Shown here piece after piece: positions 7,515 through 16,462 of a stretch of DNA of 64,000 nucleotides; the first letter of the stretch is position 1; every line of letters begins with the position of its first letter. Location: positions 1-64,000 of the forward strand of contig NZ_JAHHZQ010000005.1 in assembly GCF_022606355.1 (NCBI RefSeq). The letters run 5' to 3'. Made by a program: the position numbers and the translations under genes. Source of the stretch: Leifsonia shinshuensis. GTDB taxonomy: Bacteria; Actinomycetota; Actinomycetes; Actinomycetales; Microbacteriaceae. The notes beneath the pieces are model-generated. The model was not told where the DNA came from, searched no databases, and saw only the letters and a program-made list of their open reading frames with translations.

Positions 7515-8407
7515 CCGCGACCGCGCAACTCCCCAGCCGCACCCTGCCTGCGAAGCCCGCTCGGGCCGGACGACGTCGTCGTCGCCCGCGCCCTGCACGG
7601 ATCCTCCTCTGGATCGCGGCCATCCTCGTCGCCCTGTTCGCGCTGCTGCCGATGCTGGGCATCGTCTCCGACGCGTTCAAGACCAAGCAGGAGCTGTACC
7701 AGACCCCGCCGAGCCTGTTCCCGTCGCACCCGACGTTCGACAACTTCGCGTACGTCGTCGGCCGGGGGAACTTCCTGGCCTGGCTCGGCAACTCCGTTCT
7801 CGTGAGCGTCTGCACCGTCGCGATCGGCCTCCTGATCGGTGTGATGGCGGGATACGCGCTCTCCCGGTTCGAGTTCCGGGGCAAGATCGCGGTCGTCATC
7901 GGACTGCTGGCGACGCAGATGTTCCCGTCCGTGCTCGTCATCATCCCGCTGTTCAACATCGTGTCAGGGCTCAACCTCATCGACACCCCGTGGGCGCTGG
8001 TCCTCGCACAGGTCAGCTCGTCGGCGCCGCTCGGTGCCTGGCTCATGAAGACGGCGTTCGACCAGGTGCCCAAGGAGATCGACGAAGCGGCGCGGATCGA
8101 CGGCTGCGGTCAGTTCGCCGCCATGTGGTACGCGGCCCTGCCGGCGGCGCGACCCGGCGTGGTGGCTGCCGGGATCTTCATCTTCATCGGCTCCTGGGAG
8201 GAGTTCACGTTCGCGCTGACCTTCACGAACAGCGACGAGAACCGCACCCTCCCGGTGGGGCTGTCCCAGCTCTCCAGCGCCTACGAGGTCTCGTGGAACC
8301 AGCTCGCCGCCATGTCCATCCTGGTCGCGATCCCGAGCATCATCCTGTTCAGCGTCATCCAGAAATGGCTCGTCGCCGGCAACGCGGCGGGCGGAGTCAA
8401 GGGATGA
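7511..8407 (+). CDS. Sugar ABC transporter permease, MalG-like
   Basis: 298 residues with a GTG start overlapping the previous stop. A basic N-terminus (RRRRRPRPAR) is followed by six membrane segments; the EAA loop reads EIDEAARIDGCGQF, close to the MalG consensus. It forms the translocation pore with the preceding permease. Its stop overlaps the ATG of the GH35 gene (ATGA), so transporter and glycosidase are translationally coupled. Confidence 0.93.
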   Translation: MTATAQLPSRTLPAKPARAGRRRRRPRPARILLWIAAILVALFALLPMLGIVSDAFKTKQELYQTPPSLFPSHPTFDNFAYVVGRGNFLAWLGNSVLVSVCTVAIGLLIGVMAGYALSRFEFRGKIAVVIGLLATQMFPSVLVIIPLFNIVSGLNLIDTPWALVLAQVSSSAPLGAWLMKTAFDQVPKEIDEAARIDGCGQFAAMWYAALPAARPGVVAAGIFIFIGSWEEFTFALTFTNSDENRTLPVGLSQLSSAYEVSWNQLAAMSILVAIPSIILFSVIQKWLVAGNAAGGVKG

Positions 8408-10332
8408 GCGCGCGCCCGGTCGCCGTGGAGGACGGCCGCATCCGGATCGGCGACCAGCTGGTGCCGCTGATCGCGGGAGAGATCCAGTTCTGGCGCATGG
8501 ACCCGGCGCAGTGGGAGCCGGCGGTGCGCGCAGCTCGGGATGCGGGCGTCGGCATCGTCAGCACCTACCTGTCGTGGCGACGGCACGAGCCGACGCGCGG
8601 GCGACGCGACTTCAGCGGGGCGACCGACCCGCGATTGGATGTGCGGCGCTTCCTCGAGATCTGCCGTGATCTCGACGTCGTCGTCCAGCTGAAGCCCGGC
8701 CCCTGGATCTGCGCGGAGGAACCGGGCGGCGGCTACCCGGACTGGCTGCTCGCGGACGAGGGCCTGCTCGCCCGCGACGATCAGGGCGAGGTCGTCATCG
8801 GCTACAACCCTCCTTTCCTGCACCCGGTGCCCAGCTACCCGAGCCCGGCATACCTCGCTCACGTCGACGAGTGGTTCGGCGCCGTCTGGGAGGCCATCGG
8901 CGACTTCGCCTACCCGGACGGCCCGGTCATCGCGCTGCAACTCGACAACGAGCCCAGCAGTTGCTTCCAGGACGCGATGTACTCGACGGACTACAGCGCA
9001 AGCTCGATCGCGGGCTTCCGCCGGTGGCTCCGGGAGAGCTACGACGACGACCAGGACGCGCTTCGATCCTTCTGGGCGGACGGGACGGCGACCTTCGCCG
9101 CGGCCGAGCCCCCGCGGCGTCCCGAGACAGCGGCGGTCGAATCGCGGCGCCGGCTGCACGACTGGATCGAATACAAGACCGCGGCCACGGGCGAGTACCT
9201 CGCGGCGCTGAAGCGGATGCATGTGGCGCGCGGCGGCGAGGCGCTCCTCTACACGGTCAACCTCGTCACCCATCCCATCCACGATGTCCCGGTCGCCCAC
9301 CGCGCGATCCGCACCATCGCGGAGGCGATCACCGGTGAGGACCACTACTACCTCCCTCCGGTCGACGTCGACGACATCCATCGACTCGCCCGGTCGGCCG
9401 CGACCGCCCGTGCCGCGGGGGAGCCGCTGCCGTGGATCCCAGAACTGCAGGCGGGGATCTGGCGGTCTCCGGGCGAGGTGGTGGACTATCCGCAGCCGAC
9501 CCCACTCGAGCAGGAGGTGTGGTGGGGTGCGGCATTCGCGCTCGGCTTCGCCGGAGCCAACCTCTACATGCTCGTCAACCGGGAGAACTGGGAGCACGCA
9601 CCTCTGACGGGTGCAGGCGAGGAGTCGGCCTTCTTCCGGCCGGTGGAACGCCTCATGGAGGCGGAGGAGGGGCGCCCAGGCCTGCTGGCGGCGCCGCTGA
9701 AAGCGCCCGTCGTCGTCGCCTGGCACCGTGCGGACGCGTACGACGCGTACGCGGTGGCCGGCACTGCCCGCGTCCCTGAAGTCCCCTGGAACCGACCGGC
9801 AGCGGCCTCCGCCTACCGTGCCTGGGACGAGACGCTGCTCTGGCTGACAGAGCGGGGGATCGCCTACGACCTGTGGGAGACCACGACGGAGCTCGCACTG
9901 GATCCGAACGTGCCACTCCTCATCCCGGACCGTTCGGGGATCGAGGCTGAACTGGTGGCGGCAGTGCGCGCCACCGGCCGACAGATCATCACGGCCGGCC
10001 CGGAGACCGGGTGGGAGCACGCGGAACTGCTCGCCGCAGCTCAGCCCGCGGTCCACGGACCTCAGGGCAGGATCCCGAACACCCTCGTCACCACGCGCGA
10101 CGCAGACGACGAGCAGCTGATCCACATCGTTCACTGGGGCTCCGGCGACCAGAACGCCCGCCTCGAACTGCCCGCGACCTGCTCAGGACGGCTCCGCTCT
10201 CTCCGGGACGGGTCGTCCCTGATGATCAACGACCACGTCACGGCGATCGACCTCACCGCAGGGCACCACGTCTTCGCCCTCCACCCGGCGGATGCCCCAG
10301 CCCCCACCCCACCGACACCTCACCAGAGCTGA
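8404..10332 (+). CDS. GH35 family beta-galactosidase
   Basis: 642 residues, cytoplasmic (no signal peptide). The N-terminal (beta/alpha)8 barrel starts with the GH35 pattern (LIAGEIQFWRMDPAQWE, VGIVSTYLSWRRHEP, KPGPWICAEEPGGGYPDW). The acid/base Glu is in LQLDNEPSS (about residue 183) and the nucleophile Glu in WIPELQAGIW (about residue 347). The C-terminal beta domains are shorter than in secreted GH35 enzymes. It would remove beta-linked galactose (or a related residue) from oligosaccharides brought in by the coupled ABC importer, with the GH3 enzyme acting on the remaining beta linkages. GH42-like activity is less likely given the motifs. Confidence 0.88.
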   Translation: MSARPVAVEDGRIRIGDQLVPLIAGEIQFWRMDPAQWEPAVRAARDAGVGIVSTYLSWRRHEPTRGRRDFSGATDPRLDVRRFLEICRDLDVVVQLKPGPWICAEEPGGGYPDWLLADEGLLARDDQGEVVIGYNPPFLHPVPSYPSPAYLAHVDEWFGAVWEAIGDFAYPDGPVIALQLDNEPSSCFQDAMYSTDYSASSIAGFRRWLRESYDDDQDALRSFWADGTATFAAAEPPRRPETAAVESRRRLHDWIEYKTAATGEYLAALKRMHVARGGEALLYTVNLVTHPIHDVPVAHRAIRTIAEAITGEDHYYLPPVDVDDIHRLARSAATARAAGEPLPWIPELQAGIWRSPGEVVDYPQPTPLEQEVWWGAAFALGFAGANLYMLVNRENWEHAPLTGAGEESAFFRPVERLMEAEEGRPGLLAAPLKAPVVVAWHRADAYDAYAVAGTARVPEVPWNRPAAASAYRAWDETLLWLTERGIAYDLWETTTELALDPNVPLLIPDRSGIEAELVAAVRATGRQIITAGPETGWEHAELLAAAQPAVHGPQGRIPNTLVTTRDADDEQLIHIVHWGSGDQNARLELPATCSGRLRSLRDGSSLMINDHVTAIDLTAGHHVFALHPADAPAPTPPTPHQS

Positions 10333-10448
10333 AAGGACGACACACGAACCACCGCGTGACGGCGACCTGACCGGGCCCGTCGCTACCCACGCTCTCGGTC
10401 GCATCCACGGCGTTCAACGCCGAACCATGCAACATGAAGGAGTTTGAG

Positions 10449-13358
10449 GTGAAATCACCACACGGTCGTGTGTCACGTTCCGTCGGCGTCCTCGGCGCCG
10501 CGGTCCTTGTGGCCACGAGCATCACCCTGACGGCACAGCCCGCCAGCGCAGTCACCACTGTTCACAACTGGCAGACCTCGCAAGGGGGTGACCGGCTGAC
10601 GGCGAAGACCGATCTGACATTCGCCACCGACAGCAGCACCCCCGACATCCTGGTCGACCCAACCCAGCAGTACCAGGCGATCGACGGATTCGGCGGAGCA
10701 TTCAACGAGTCCGGTTGGACCGTGCTCAACCGCAGCAACGTGACGGCGGCGCAGCGGAACAGCGTGCTCGACCAGCTGTTCAGCCCCACCAACGGCGCCG
10801 GGTTCAGCTTGACCCGGACGGCGATGGGGTCGAACGACTTCTCACCGACGCATTACAGCTACGACGACCTGAGCAGCGGAACCGACTTCTCTCAGGCCAG
10901 CTTCTCGGTCGCCCATGACGAGAGCACTCTCATCCCCTACATCCAGGCGGCACAGTCCCACGGGTCGTTCCGGATCATGGCCTCCCCGTGGACGGCTCCC
11001 GGCTGGATGAAGGACAACGGCTCCCTGATCGGGGGCGGCAGCCTCATCACCCCGTCGGTGGATCCGCGCTACTACCAGGCGTACGCGACCTACTTCGCCA
11101 AGTACGTCCAGGCGTACGCCGCGCACGGCATCACCATCAACGACGTCAGCATCCAGAACGAACCGCTGAACCCGGCGAAGTTCGAATCGACGGTGTACAC
11201 AGCGGCGCAGATGGCGGACTTCATCGCCAACTACCTCGGCCCGACGTTCACCAGCAGCAACATCGGCGCCCGCATCCGCGGCTACGAGCACAACCGGGAC
11301 ACCTGGACCTACCCGGTGGACATGCTCAACAACGCAGGCACGCTTCCCTACGTGTCGGGGATCGACTTCCATCCGTACGAGTGCGACTTCGGGCAGTCAT
11401 ACTGCGACACCGCGAACCTCGGACTGTTCAATCAGGCGAAGCCCGGGTACTCCACGTGGATGTCCGAGCACACCGACCTCGGCATCCCGAACGCGTCCGA
11501 CTACCCGGGCGATGAGCGTTGGGGCGGCGAGATCGTCGACGAGATGCTGGCCGGCGAAGGCGGGTACATCTACTGGAACATGGTCTTGGATCAGACCGGC
11601 GGCCCCTTCTCCAGCCTGAGCGACGCGCAGGAGCCACTCGTCATCGTCGACACCAGCGGAGCGTCCGCGAGCGTCAGCTACATGCCGAAGTTCTACGAAC
11701 TCGCGCAGTTCTCGAAGTTCGTACGCCCCGGCGCGTACCGCATCGGTGCGAGCGGCGGTGCGAACAGCGACGGCCTGAAGTCGGTTGCGTTCAAGAACCC
11801 GGACGGCTCGGAAGCCCTCGTCGTCGTCAACACGACGAACTCGGCGAAGACCGTCAAGGTCGGCGAGGCAGGCAGCACCTTCAGCCGCTCCGTTGCCGCG
11901 CACTCCACCAACACTTTCACGTGGACCGCGCCGGTGAACACTTACCACGTCATCGCTGGCAGCACAGGCACGTGGGGCGCCGTCAACGGTGACCACTACA
12001 CAGCGGATGCCGGATTCACCGGCGGTGGCACCGCTGTCAACGCGAACGCGATCGACGGTTCCGCTGACGACCCGCTGTACCAGTCGGAGCGGAACGGGAC
12101 CAGCTTCAGCTACGCGTTCCCGGTTCCGGCGGGGCGTTACCGTGTCGGTCTGAAACTGTCGGAGAACTACTTCACCTCGACAGGTCAGCGTGTCTTCAAC
12201 GTCAGCGCTGAAGGTGCGACGCAGCTGTCGAACTTCGACATCTACGCGGCCGCCGGAGCGCGCTACAAGGCAATCGATCGAACCTTCGATGTCAACGTCA
12301 CCGATGGCACCCTGAACCTCGGATTCGCCTCCACCGTCAACCTGGCCAAGGTCGATGCCATCTCTGTCACGCCGATCCCGTCCACGGGGCAACAGTTCAC
12401 GTCCGCCGTGAACGCGAGCGTGCCGTCCGGCTTCAGCACAGGCACCGGAAGCATCCCAGGCTTTGTCTTCGCCCAGGATTACAACACCGGTGGCGAGGGC
12501 GTCGGCTATCACTTCTCCGGGACGGGTGGTACGGACACGACGTACCGCAGCGATGCGACCCACCTGCAGGCGTGCACGGGGGACACCTACTGTGGCGACA
12601 ACGTCGGATGGCTGGCGGACGGCGACTGGCTGAATTACACCAGCACGGTCAATGTCAGCGGCGACTACGACATCCACGTTGCGGTCGCCAGCAATGCTGC
12701 CGGCGGCACGTTCAGCATCAACATGGACGGGCAGCCGTGGATCGCCAGCCAGTCCGTCCCCAATACGGGCGGCTACCAGAGCTGGCAGTCCGTCAATATC
12801 AACGGCGTCAACCTCCCGCTTGGAAAGCACACCTTCACATTCAAGGTCGGCACGGGCGGATTCAACGTCCATTCGATCGAGTTCTCGAAGATCTTCCAGC
12901 TGAACACCTCGGGATCGAACCCGATCGAGGCGGAGTGGTACGCCACCGGCGGTGAAGGGTTCGGTAGCCACGACGCGACGGCCGGCAACTCGTTCACCAA
13001 CCCGTACCGCGGCTACCTCCGCGGGGGCGACACCGACTTGGAGATCTCCAGCACGGGGAACTTCGACGTCGGCAACACCGAGAACGGGGAGTGGCTCAAG
13101 TACGTGGTGTACAACCCGACAGCCAAGACGTACAACCTTGCGCTGAAGGCGGCCACGACCTTCACCACCGGCCAGGTGCGTTACGATCTCGACTCGATCG
13201 GAAACACCGTGGGAGCAACCACCTCGATCCCGGCGACGAGCGGCTGGCAGTCGTTCGGAACGGTGAACACCAGTGTGACGATCCCGGCCGGGTATCACGC
13301 GTTGTACGTGTACATCGTCAACGGCGGATTCAACATCGACTCGTTCACTCTGAGCTGA
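10449..13358 (+). CDS. Secreted GH30 glycosidase with malectin and two CBM6 domains
   Basis: 969 residues. The start is the GTG at 10449, because AAGGAG (10437-10442) lies 6 bases before it; an ATG at 10434 would overlap that site. A Sec signal peptide ends near QPASAV. The GH30 catalytic domain (about residues 40-500) shows ASPWTAPGWMKDNGSL, the acid/base Glu in SIQNEPL (about 238) and the nucleophile Glu in TWMSEHTDLG (about 340). A malectin-type domain (about 505-650) and two CBM6 modules (about 670-815 and 825-969) follow, each CBM6 ending in a GGFN(V/I)xS(I/F) strand. GH30 members cleave beta-1,6-glucan, beta-1,6-galactan, xylan or glucosides; the motifs resemble the glucan/galactan side. 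It is the extracellular depolymerase of this locus, 116 bp after the GH35 gene. Confidence 0.9.
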   Translation: MKSPHGRVSRSVGVLGAAVLVATSITLTAQPASAVTTVHNWQTSQGGDRLTAKTDLTFATDSSTPDILVDPTQQYQAIDGFGGAFNESGWTVLNRSNVTAAQRNSVLDQLFSPTNGAGFSLTRTAMGSNDFSPTHYSYDDLSSGTDFSQASFSVAHDESTLIPYIQAAQSHGSFRIMASPWTAPGWMKDNGSLIGGGSLITPSVDPRYYQAYATYFAKYVQAYAAHGITINDVSIQNEPLNPAKFESTVYTAAQMADFIANYLGPTFTSSNIGARIRGYEHNRDTWTYPVDMLNNAGTLPYVSGIDFHPYECDFGQSYCDTANLGLFNQAKPGYSTWMSEHTDLGIPNASDYPGDERWGGEIVDEMLAGEGGYIYWNMVLDQTGGPFSSLSDAQEPLVIVDTSGASASVSYMPKFYELAQFSKFVRPGAYRIGASGGANSDGLKSVAFKNPDGSEALVVVNTTNSAKTVKVGEAGSTFSRSVAAHSTNTFTWTAPVNTYHVIAGSTGTWGAVNGDHYTADAGFTGGGTAVNANAIDGSADDPLYQSERNGTSFSYAFPVPAGRYRVGLKLSENYFTSTGQRVFNVSAEGATQLSNFDIYAAAGARYKAIDRTFDVNVTDGTLNLGFASTVNLAKVDAISVTPIPSTGQQFTSAVNASVPSGFSTGTGSIPGFVFAQDYNTGGEGVGYHFSGTGGTDTTYRSDATHLQACTGDTYCGDNVGWLADGDWLNYTSTVNVSGDYDIHVAVASNAAGGTFSINMDGQPWIASQSVPNTGGYQSWQSVNINGVNLPLGKHTFTFKVGTGGFNVHSIEFSKIFQLNTSGSNPIEAEWYATGGEGFGSHDATAGNSFTNPYRGYLRGGDTDLEISSTGNFDVGNTENGEWLKYVVYNPTAKTYNLALKAATTFTTGQVRYDLDSIGNTVGATTSIPATSGWQSFGTVNTSVTIPAGYHALYVYIVNGGFNIDSFTLS

Positions 13359-13369
13359 GTCAGAAGGGC

Positions 13370-13398
13370 GTGGGGCTGGAGTGTACCTCCAGCCCCAC
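13370..13398. terminator. Hairpin terminator between convergent genes
   Basis: Perfect 12-bp stem GTGGGGCTGGAG / CTCCAGCCCCAC with a 5-base loop, 11 bp after the GH30 stop. Without a T-run on either side it is a symmetric hairpin that can serve the GH30 gene and the converging esterase gene. The remaining bases to 13502 hold nothing recognisable. Confidence 0.7.
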
Positions 13399-13502
13399 GT
13401 CGGCCAGGTCTCGGGCTGACCCCTCCATCGAGCGAAGCGCCGTCTGATGAGGTCGAACGCCCGGGACGGAGCGAGGCTCCATCGACAGTACGGGGTCGCC
13501 AG

Positions 13503-14465
13503 TCACTCCCGCCTGAACCTCTCGCTCACGTACCGCACCGCGTCCTCCCTGCCGCCTCCCTCGTGTCCGTTGTGGGAGTGCACCCAGATCTGCTTGTCCT
13601 GGGCGGCGTACTCGTTGAAGGCGGCGAACACGGTGGAGGGCGGGCAGACGGTGTCCATCAGCGACGTGGTGAACACGGCGGGCGCTGTCGCGCGGCGGGC
13701 GAAGCAGACGCCATCGACATACGACAGTGTGGTGAGCACCTCGGACTCGCGCGCGCGATGGACGGCGAGGTAGCGGCTGATCTCCTTGTACGGGTCCGCA
13801 TCGGTCACGGTGATCGCCCGCGGGAAGTCGCACAGGAACGGGACGCACGCGAACAGCGCGGACACCCGCTCGTTCAGGGCCGTCGCAGCCAGCGCGAGGC
13901 CACCGCCCTGGCTCACACCGTGCGCAATGATGCGCTCCGGGTCTACTGCGTCGAGCTCGGCGGCAGCGTCGATCGCGCGCACCGCGTCCGTGATCAACCG
14001 GCGGTAGTAATAGCCGTACGGGTCTTCGATGCCGGCGGTCATCATCCCCGGCGTGTGCGGGCCGGTCCCGTCCGGATCCGGGGTGTCGCCCGGTGACCAG
14101 GTGGCGCCCTGTCCGCGGGTGTCCATCTGCAGGTGCGCGAAACCGGCCGTCGACCAGAACAGCGCATCCTCCGGGATGCCGCGACCGCCGCCGTAGCCGA
14201 CGAACTCGACCACCGTCGGCAGCGGCGACGTGATGCCGGCGGGCACACGCAGCCAGGCCTTGACCGGCTGCCCGGCGAATCCGTTGAACGTGATGTCGTG
14301 GATTTCGACAGCGGCGAGCGGCGTACGGACCCGCTCCGACCTGACGTCTACCGTGTGGCGGCGGGCCTCCTCCAGCGTCGCCGACCAGAAAGCGTCGAAG
14401 TCGTCCGGCTCACGCACGGACCCGTGATAGTGGGCGAGGTCGGCAGGGCTCAGATCGAACTGCAC
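13503..14465 (-). CDS. Acetyl xylan esterase / cephalosporin C deacetylase family (AXE1)
   Basis: 320 residues, cytoplasmic. It is an alpha/beta hydrolase of the AXE1 family: N-terminal DLAHYHGSVREPDDFDAFW, oxyanion region EFVGYGGGRG, then the family's RGQG (MDTRGQGATWSPGDTPDPDG), the nucleophile Ser185 in GVSQGGG, Asp271 in LMDTVCPPS and His301 in HNGHEGGG. These enzymes remove acetyl groups from oligosaccharides. It overlaps the end of the beta-helix gene by 16 bp in the same minus-strand operon, which suggests joint action on an acetylated, imported oligosaccharide from plant cell walls or similar. Confidence 0.9.
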   Translation of the reverse strand: MQFDLSPADLAHYHGSVREPDDFDAFWSATLEEARRHTVDVRSERVRTPLAAVEIHDITFNGFAGQPVKAWLRVPAGITSPLPTVVEFVGYGGGRGIPEDALFWSTAGFAHLQMDTRGQGATWSPGDTPDPDGTGPHTPGMMTAGIEDPYGYYYRRLITDAVRAIDAAAELDAVDPERIIAHGVSQGGGLALAATALNERVSALFACVPFLCDFPRAITVTDADPYKEISRYLAVHRARESEVLTTLSYVDGVCFARRATAPAVFTTSLMDTVCPPSTVFAAFNEYAAQDKQIWVHSHNGHEGGGREDAVRYVSERFRRE

Positions 14466-16462
14466 GACGCGTCCTCCGATTCGTGGTCGTGCGTGGGCTC
14501 ACGGTCGTGCTCCTGGCCCGCGGGCGGCTGCGCCAGGAAGGCATCGGTATCGTTGCCGCGCTCGCGCCAGCCGGCGCTGCGGTCTCTCACCGTGCCGTCC
14601 GGCTCTAGATCGGCCGCGACCACCGGCTGTCCCGTGATGTCCCACACCCGGTTGCCGTGGGCGACGATCGGGGCATCCAGGACGCACGACTCCGCTCGGC
14701 CGGTATACACCGGTCGGCCGCTGGTGAGGAAGGTGTTCCCGACCACTGCGATGTCCGCCGATCGGTCGGGGCGGGAGACGCTGAGCAGCCCGAGGGCGCC
14801 GAACGCGAACGTGTTGTCTCGAATCTCCAGATGCGCCCCGTAGTGGATGTTGAGTGCGTGCTCTTCGAGGTCGTGGCAGGTATTGCCGGCGATCAGGATG
14901 TGCGACGAGCCCTCGTCGAGGTAGATGCCCCAGGCCCCGTAGTGTGCCGTCCGGACCCGCGAGATGCGGTTGCCGACGATCCGGGAGCCGGGCTGGCTGC
15001 CGAGGGTGTAGATGCCGCCCAGATCGCTGAGGACCCCGGAGCCGACGTCGTCGATGGTGTTCCTCACGACCGTGTTGTCGCGACTCGGGTTGGCGTCGAA
15101 GCCCCAGCTCCAGCCGAGAGAGATGCCGGAGTAGTTCGTGCCTGTGATCGTGTTGCCCTCGACCACGGCTTCGGCGGCGTCCTGGAGGAAGATCGCCGGC
15201 GCGTGCGGGAACCGCCGGCCCGGCTTGCGGATCACGTTGTCGCGGACGGAGAGTCGGAGTACGGCCTGCCGACTCACGTCCGCGCCGTGCGCGTGCGTCG
15301 AGAGCCGGGTCACGAAGGCGCCGGCCCCCGGGCTCAGGACGGTACAGCGTTCGATGGAAACATCGGACGCGCCGCCGGTCGCGCCGACCGCCCAGCCTCC
15401 GACACCGTCGAAGACGCAGTCCTGGATGCGCGCATCCCGGGCGACACCGAGCTCGATCGTCGCCGGCACCTCCGGAGCGCCCTGCGGGCTCGTGGCGTAT
15501 CCGTCACGAGTGAGCCGCGCGTCCTCCGAGACGTGGAACGGCGGGGTGGCCGTCAGTTCCCTCGGCGCGGCGAATCCGCCGAAGCGGACGCCCTGAACGG
15601 TGAAGCCGGTCACTGGCTCGTCGTCCGACAGGCGGAACGCGCTCGCCAGCCGGGGGAGGCGCAGCGAGACGGCGCCGAGGCGCTCGCCGTCCTTCGGGCG
15701 GTAGAGGAGGGTCCGCCGGCCGGGCTCCGGCCCGCTCGACCACCGCACCCAGGGGCTGGTGCCGGTTTCGTCAACGTAGAACTGCCCGGGGTTCCGGAAA
15801 GCGTCGCGCACGTTCTCAAGAGCGAACCGGGCGAACGTGTCCGGCTTCTCATCGCGCAGCGCGAAGATGCTCGGCGGTTCGAAACCGATCGTGGCGGTGG
15901 CCGGATCCACCTCGGTGACCCTGGCGCGCTCCTGCACCCAGAAATGCGGGACGATCACGTCCACCTCGTGCGGCACGGGCAGGGCGGGGATGCTGCCCGG
16001 CGTGTAGGCGAAGTGCCCGTCCCCGGCGAAGAGCGCGTCGAAGCCGCGCGCGAAGTCGACCGACTCGGCGTGCGCGACACGGTGGTATCCGGCTTCCGGG
16101 CTGCGCGCGATCACGGCGGCCGTGCCGTCGACCTCCAGCTCGCGGCGCACGTCCGCCGGAAGGGTCGCGACCCAGACACGGCCGTGCTCGTCCCTGGTCT
16201 CGACGATCGCCTCCGGGGACCACGACGATCGGATCTCTGCGGCGGCGGGATTCCGAGCCGCGACGGTCAGGCCGGCGTCGCGCGCGTCGAGGGCGATGGT
16301 CCGGCTGAGGACGTGGATGCCGTCCTCCAGGAGGAGCCGGACCGGACCCGGCAGCGTCCTCGCCCGTGCGACCGCGGTGGCGAGGTCCGGCTCGCGCAGC
16401 TCTTCCGGCTCCCGAGTTGCGGACGGTCCGACCGCGATCGTGACGGGGTCCACGATGATCAC
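14450..16462 (-). CDS. Cytoplasmic right-handed beta-helix protein, probable GH141/GH120-like glycosidase
   Basis: 670 residues without a signal peptide. The N-terminal 300 residues contain a segment typical of carbohydrate-active beta-helix enzymes (GQFYVDETGTSPWVRW, then RRTLLYRPKDGE). From about 320 to 600 there are parallel beta-helix coils (IQDCVFDGVGGWAVG, VEGNTITGTNYSGISLGWSW, IVGNRISRVRTAHYGAWGIY). The NYSGISLGWSWG motif is shared with the secreted relative at 17752 (YTGISVGWGWG), so the two are paralogues in one locus. GH141 includes an alpha-L-fucosidase from pectin degradation and GH120 includes beta-xylosidases; assignment here is by resemblance only. The C-terminal tail is rich in His, Asp and Glu. 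Confidence 0.75.
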   Translation of the reverse strand: MIIVDPVTIAVGPSATREPEELREPDLATAVARARTLPGPVRLLLEDGIHVLSRTIALDARDAGLTVAARNPAAAEIRSSWSPEAIVETRDEHGRVWVATLPADVRRELEVDGTAAVIARSPEAGYHRVAHAESVDFARGFDALFAGDGHFAYTPGSIPALPVPHEVDVIVPHFWVQERARVTEVDPATATIGFEPPSIFALRDEKPDTFARFALENVRDAFRNPGQFYVDETGTSPWVRWSSGPEPGRRTLLYRPKDGERLGAVSLRLPRLASAFRLSDDEPVTGFTVQGVRFGGFAAPRELTATPPFHVSEDARLTRDGYATSPQGAPEVPATIELGVARDARIQDCVFDGVGGWAVGATGGASDVSIERCTVLSPGAGAFVTRLSTHAHGADVSRQAVLRLSVRDNVIRKPGRRFPHAPAIFLQDAAEAVVEGNTITGTNYSGISLGWSWGFDANPSRDNTVVRNTIDDVGSGVLSDLGGIYTLGSQPGSRIVGNRISRVRTAHYGAWGIYLDEGSSHILIAGNTCHDLEEHALNIHYGAHLEIRDNTFAFGALGLLSVSRPDRSADIAVVGNTFLTSGRPVYTGRAESCVLDAPIVAHGNRVWDITGQPVVAADLEPDGTVRDRSAGWRERGNDTDAFLAQPPAGQEHDREPTHDHESEDASCSSI

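Noticed and set aside
8281-10134. 617-codon minus-strand open frame opposite the GH35 gene
   Set aside because: No domain pattern, no ribosome binding site; the plus strand encodes a convincing GH35 enzyme with both catalytic Glu.
10434-10448. ATG at 10434 as start of the GH30 gene
   Set aside because: The ribosome binding site AAGGAG lies inside this extension and is placed for the GTG at 10449.
11397-13298. 633-codon minus-strand frame opposite the GH30/CBM6 gene
   Set aside because: Composition reflects the antisense of a Thr/Ser/Gly-rich secreted protein; no motif.
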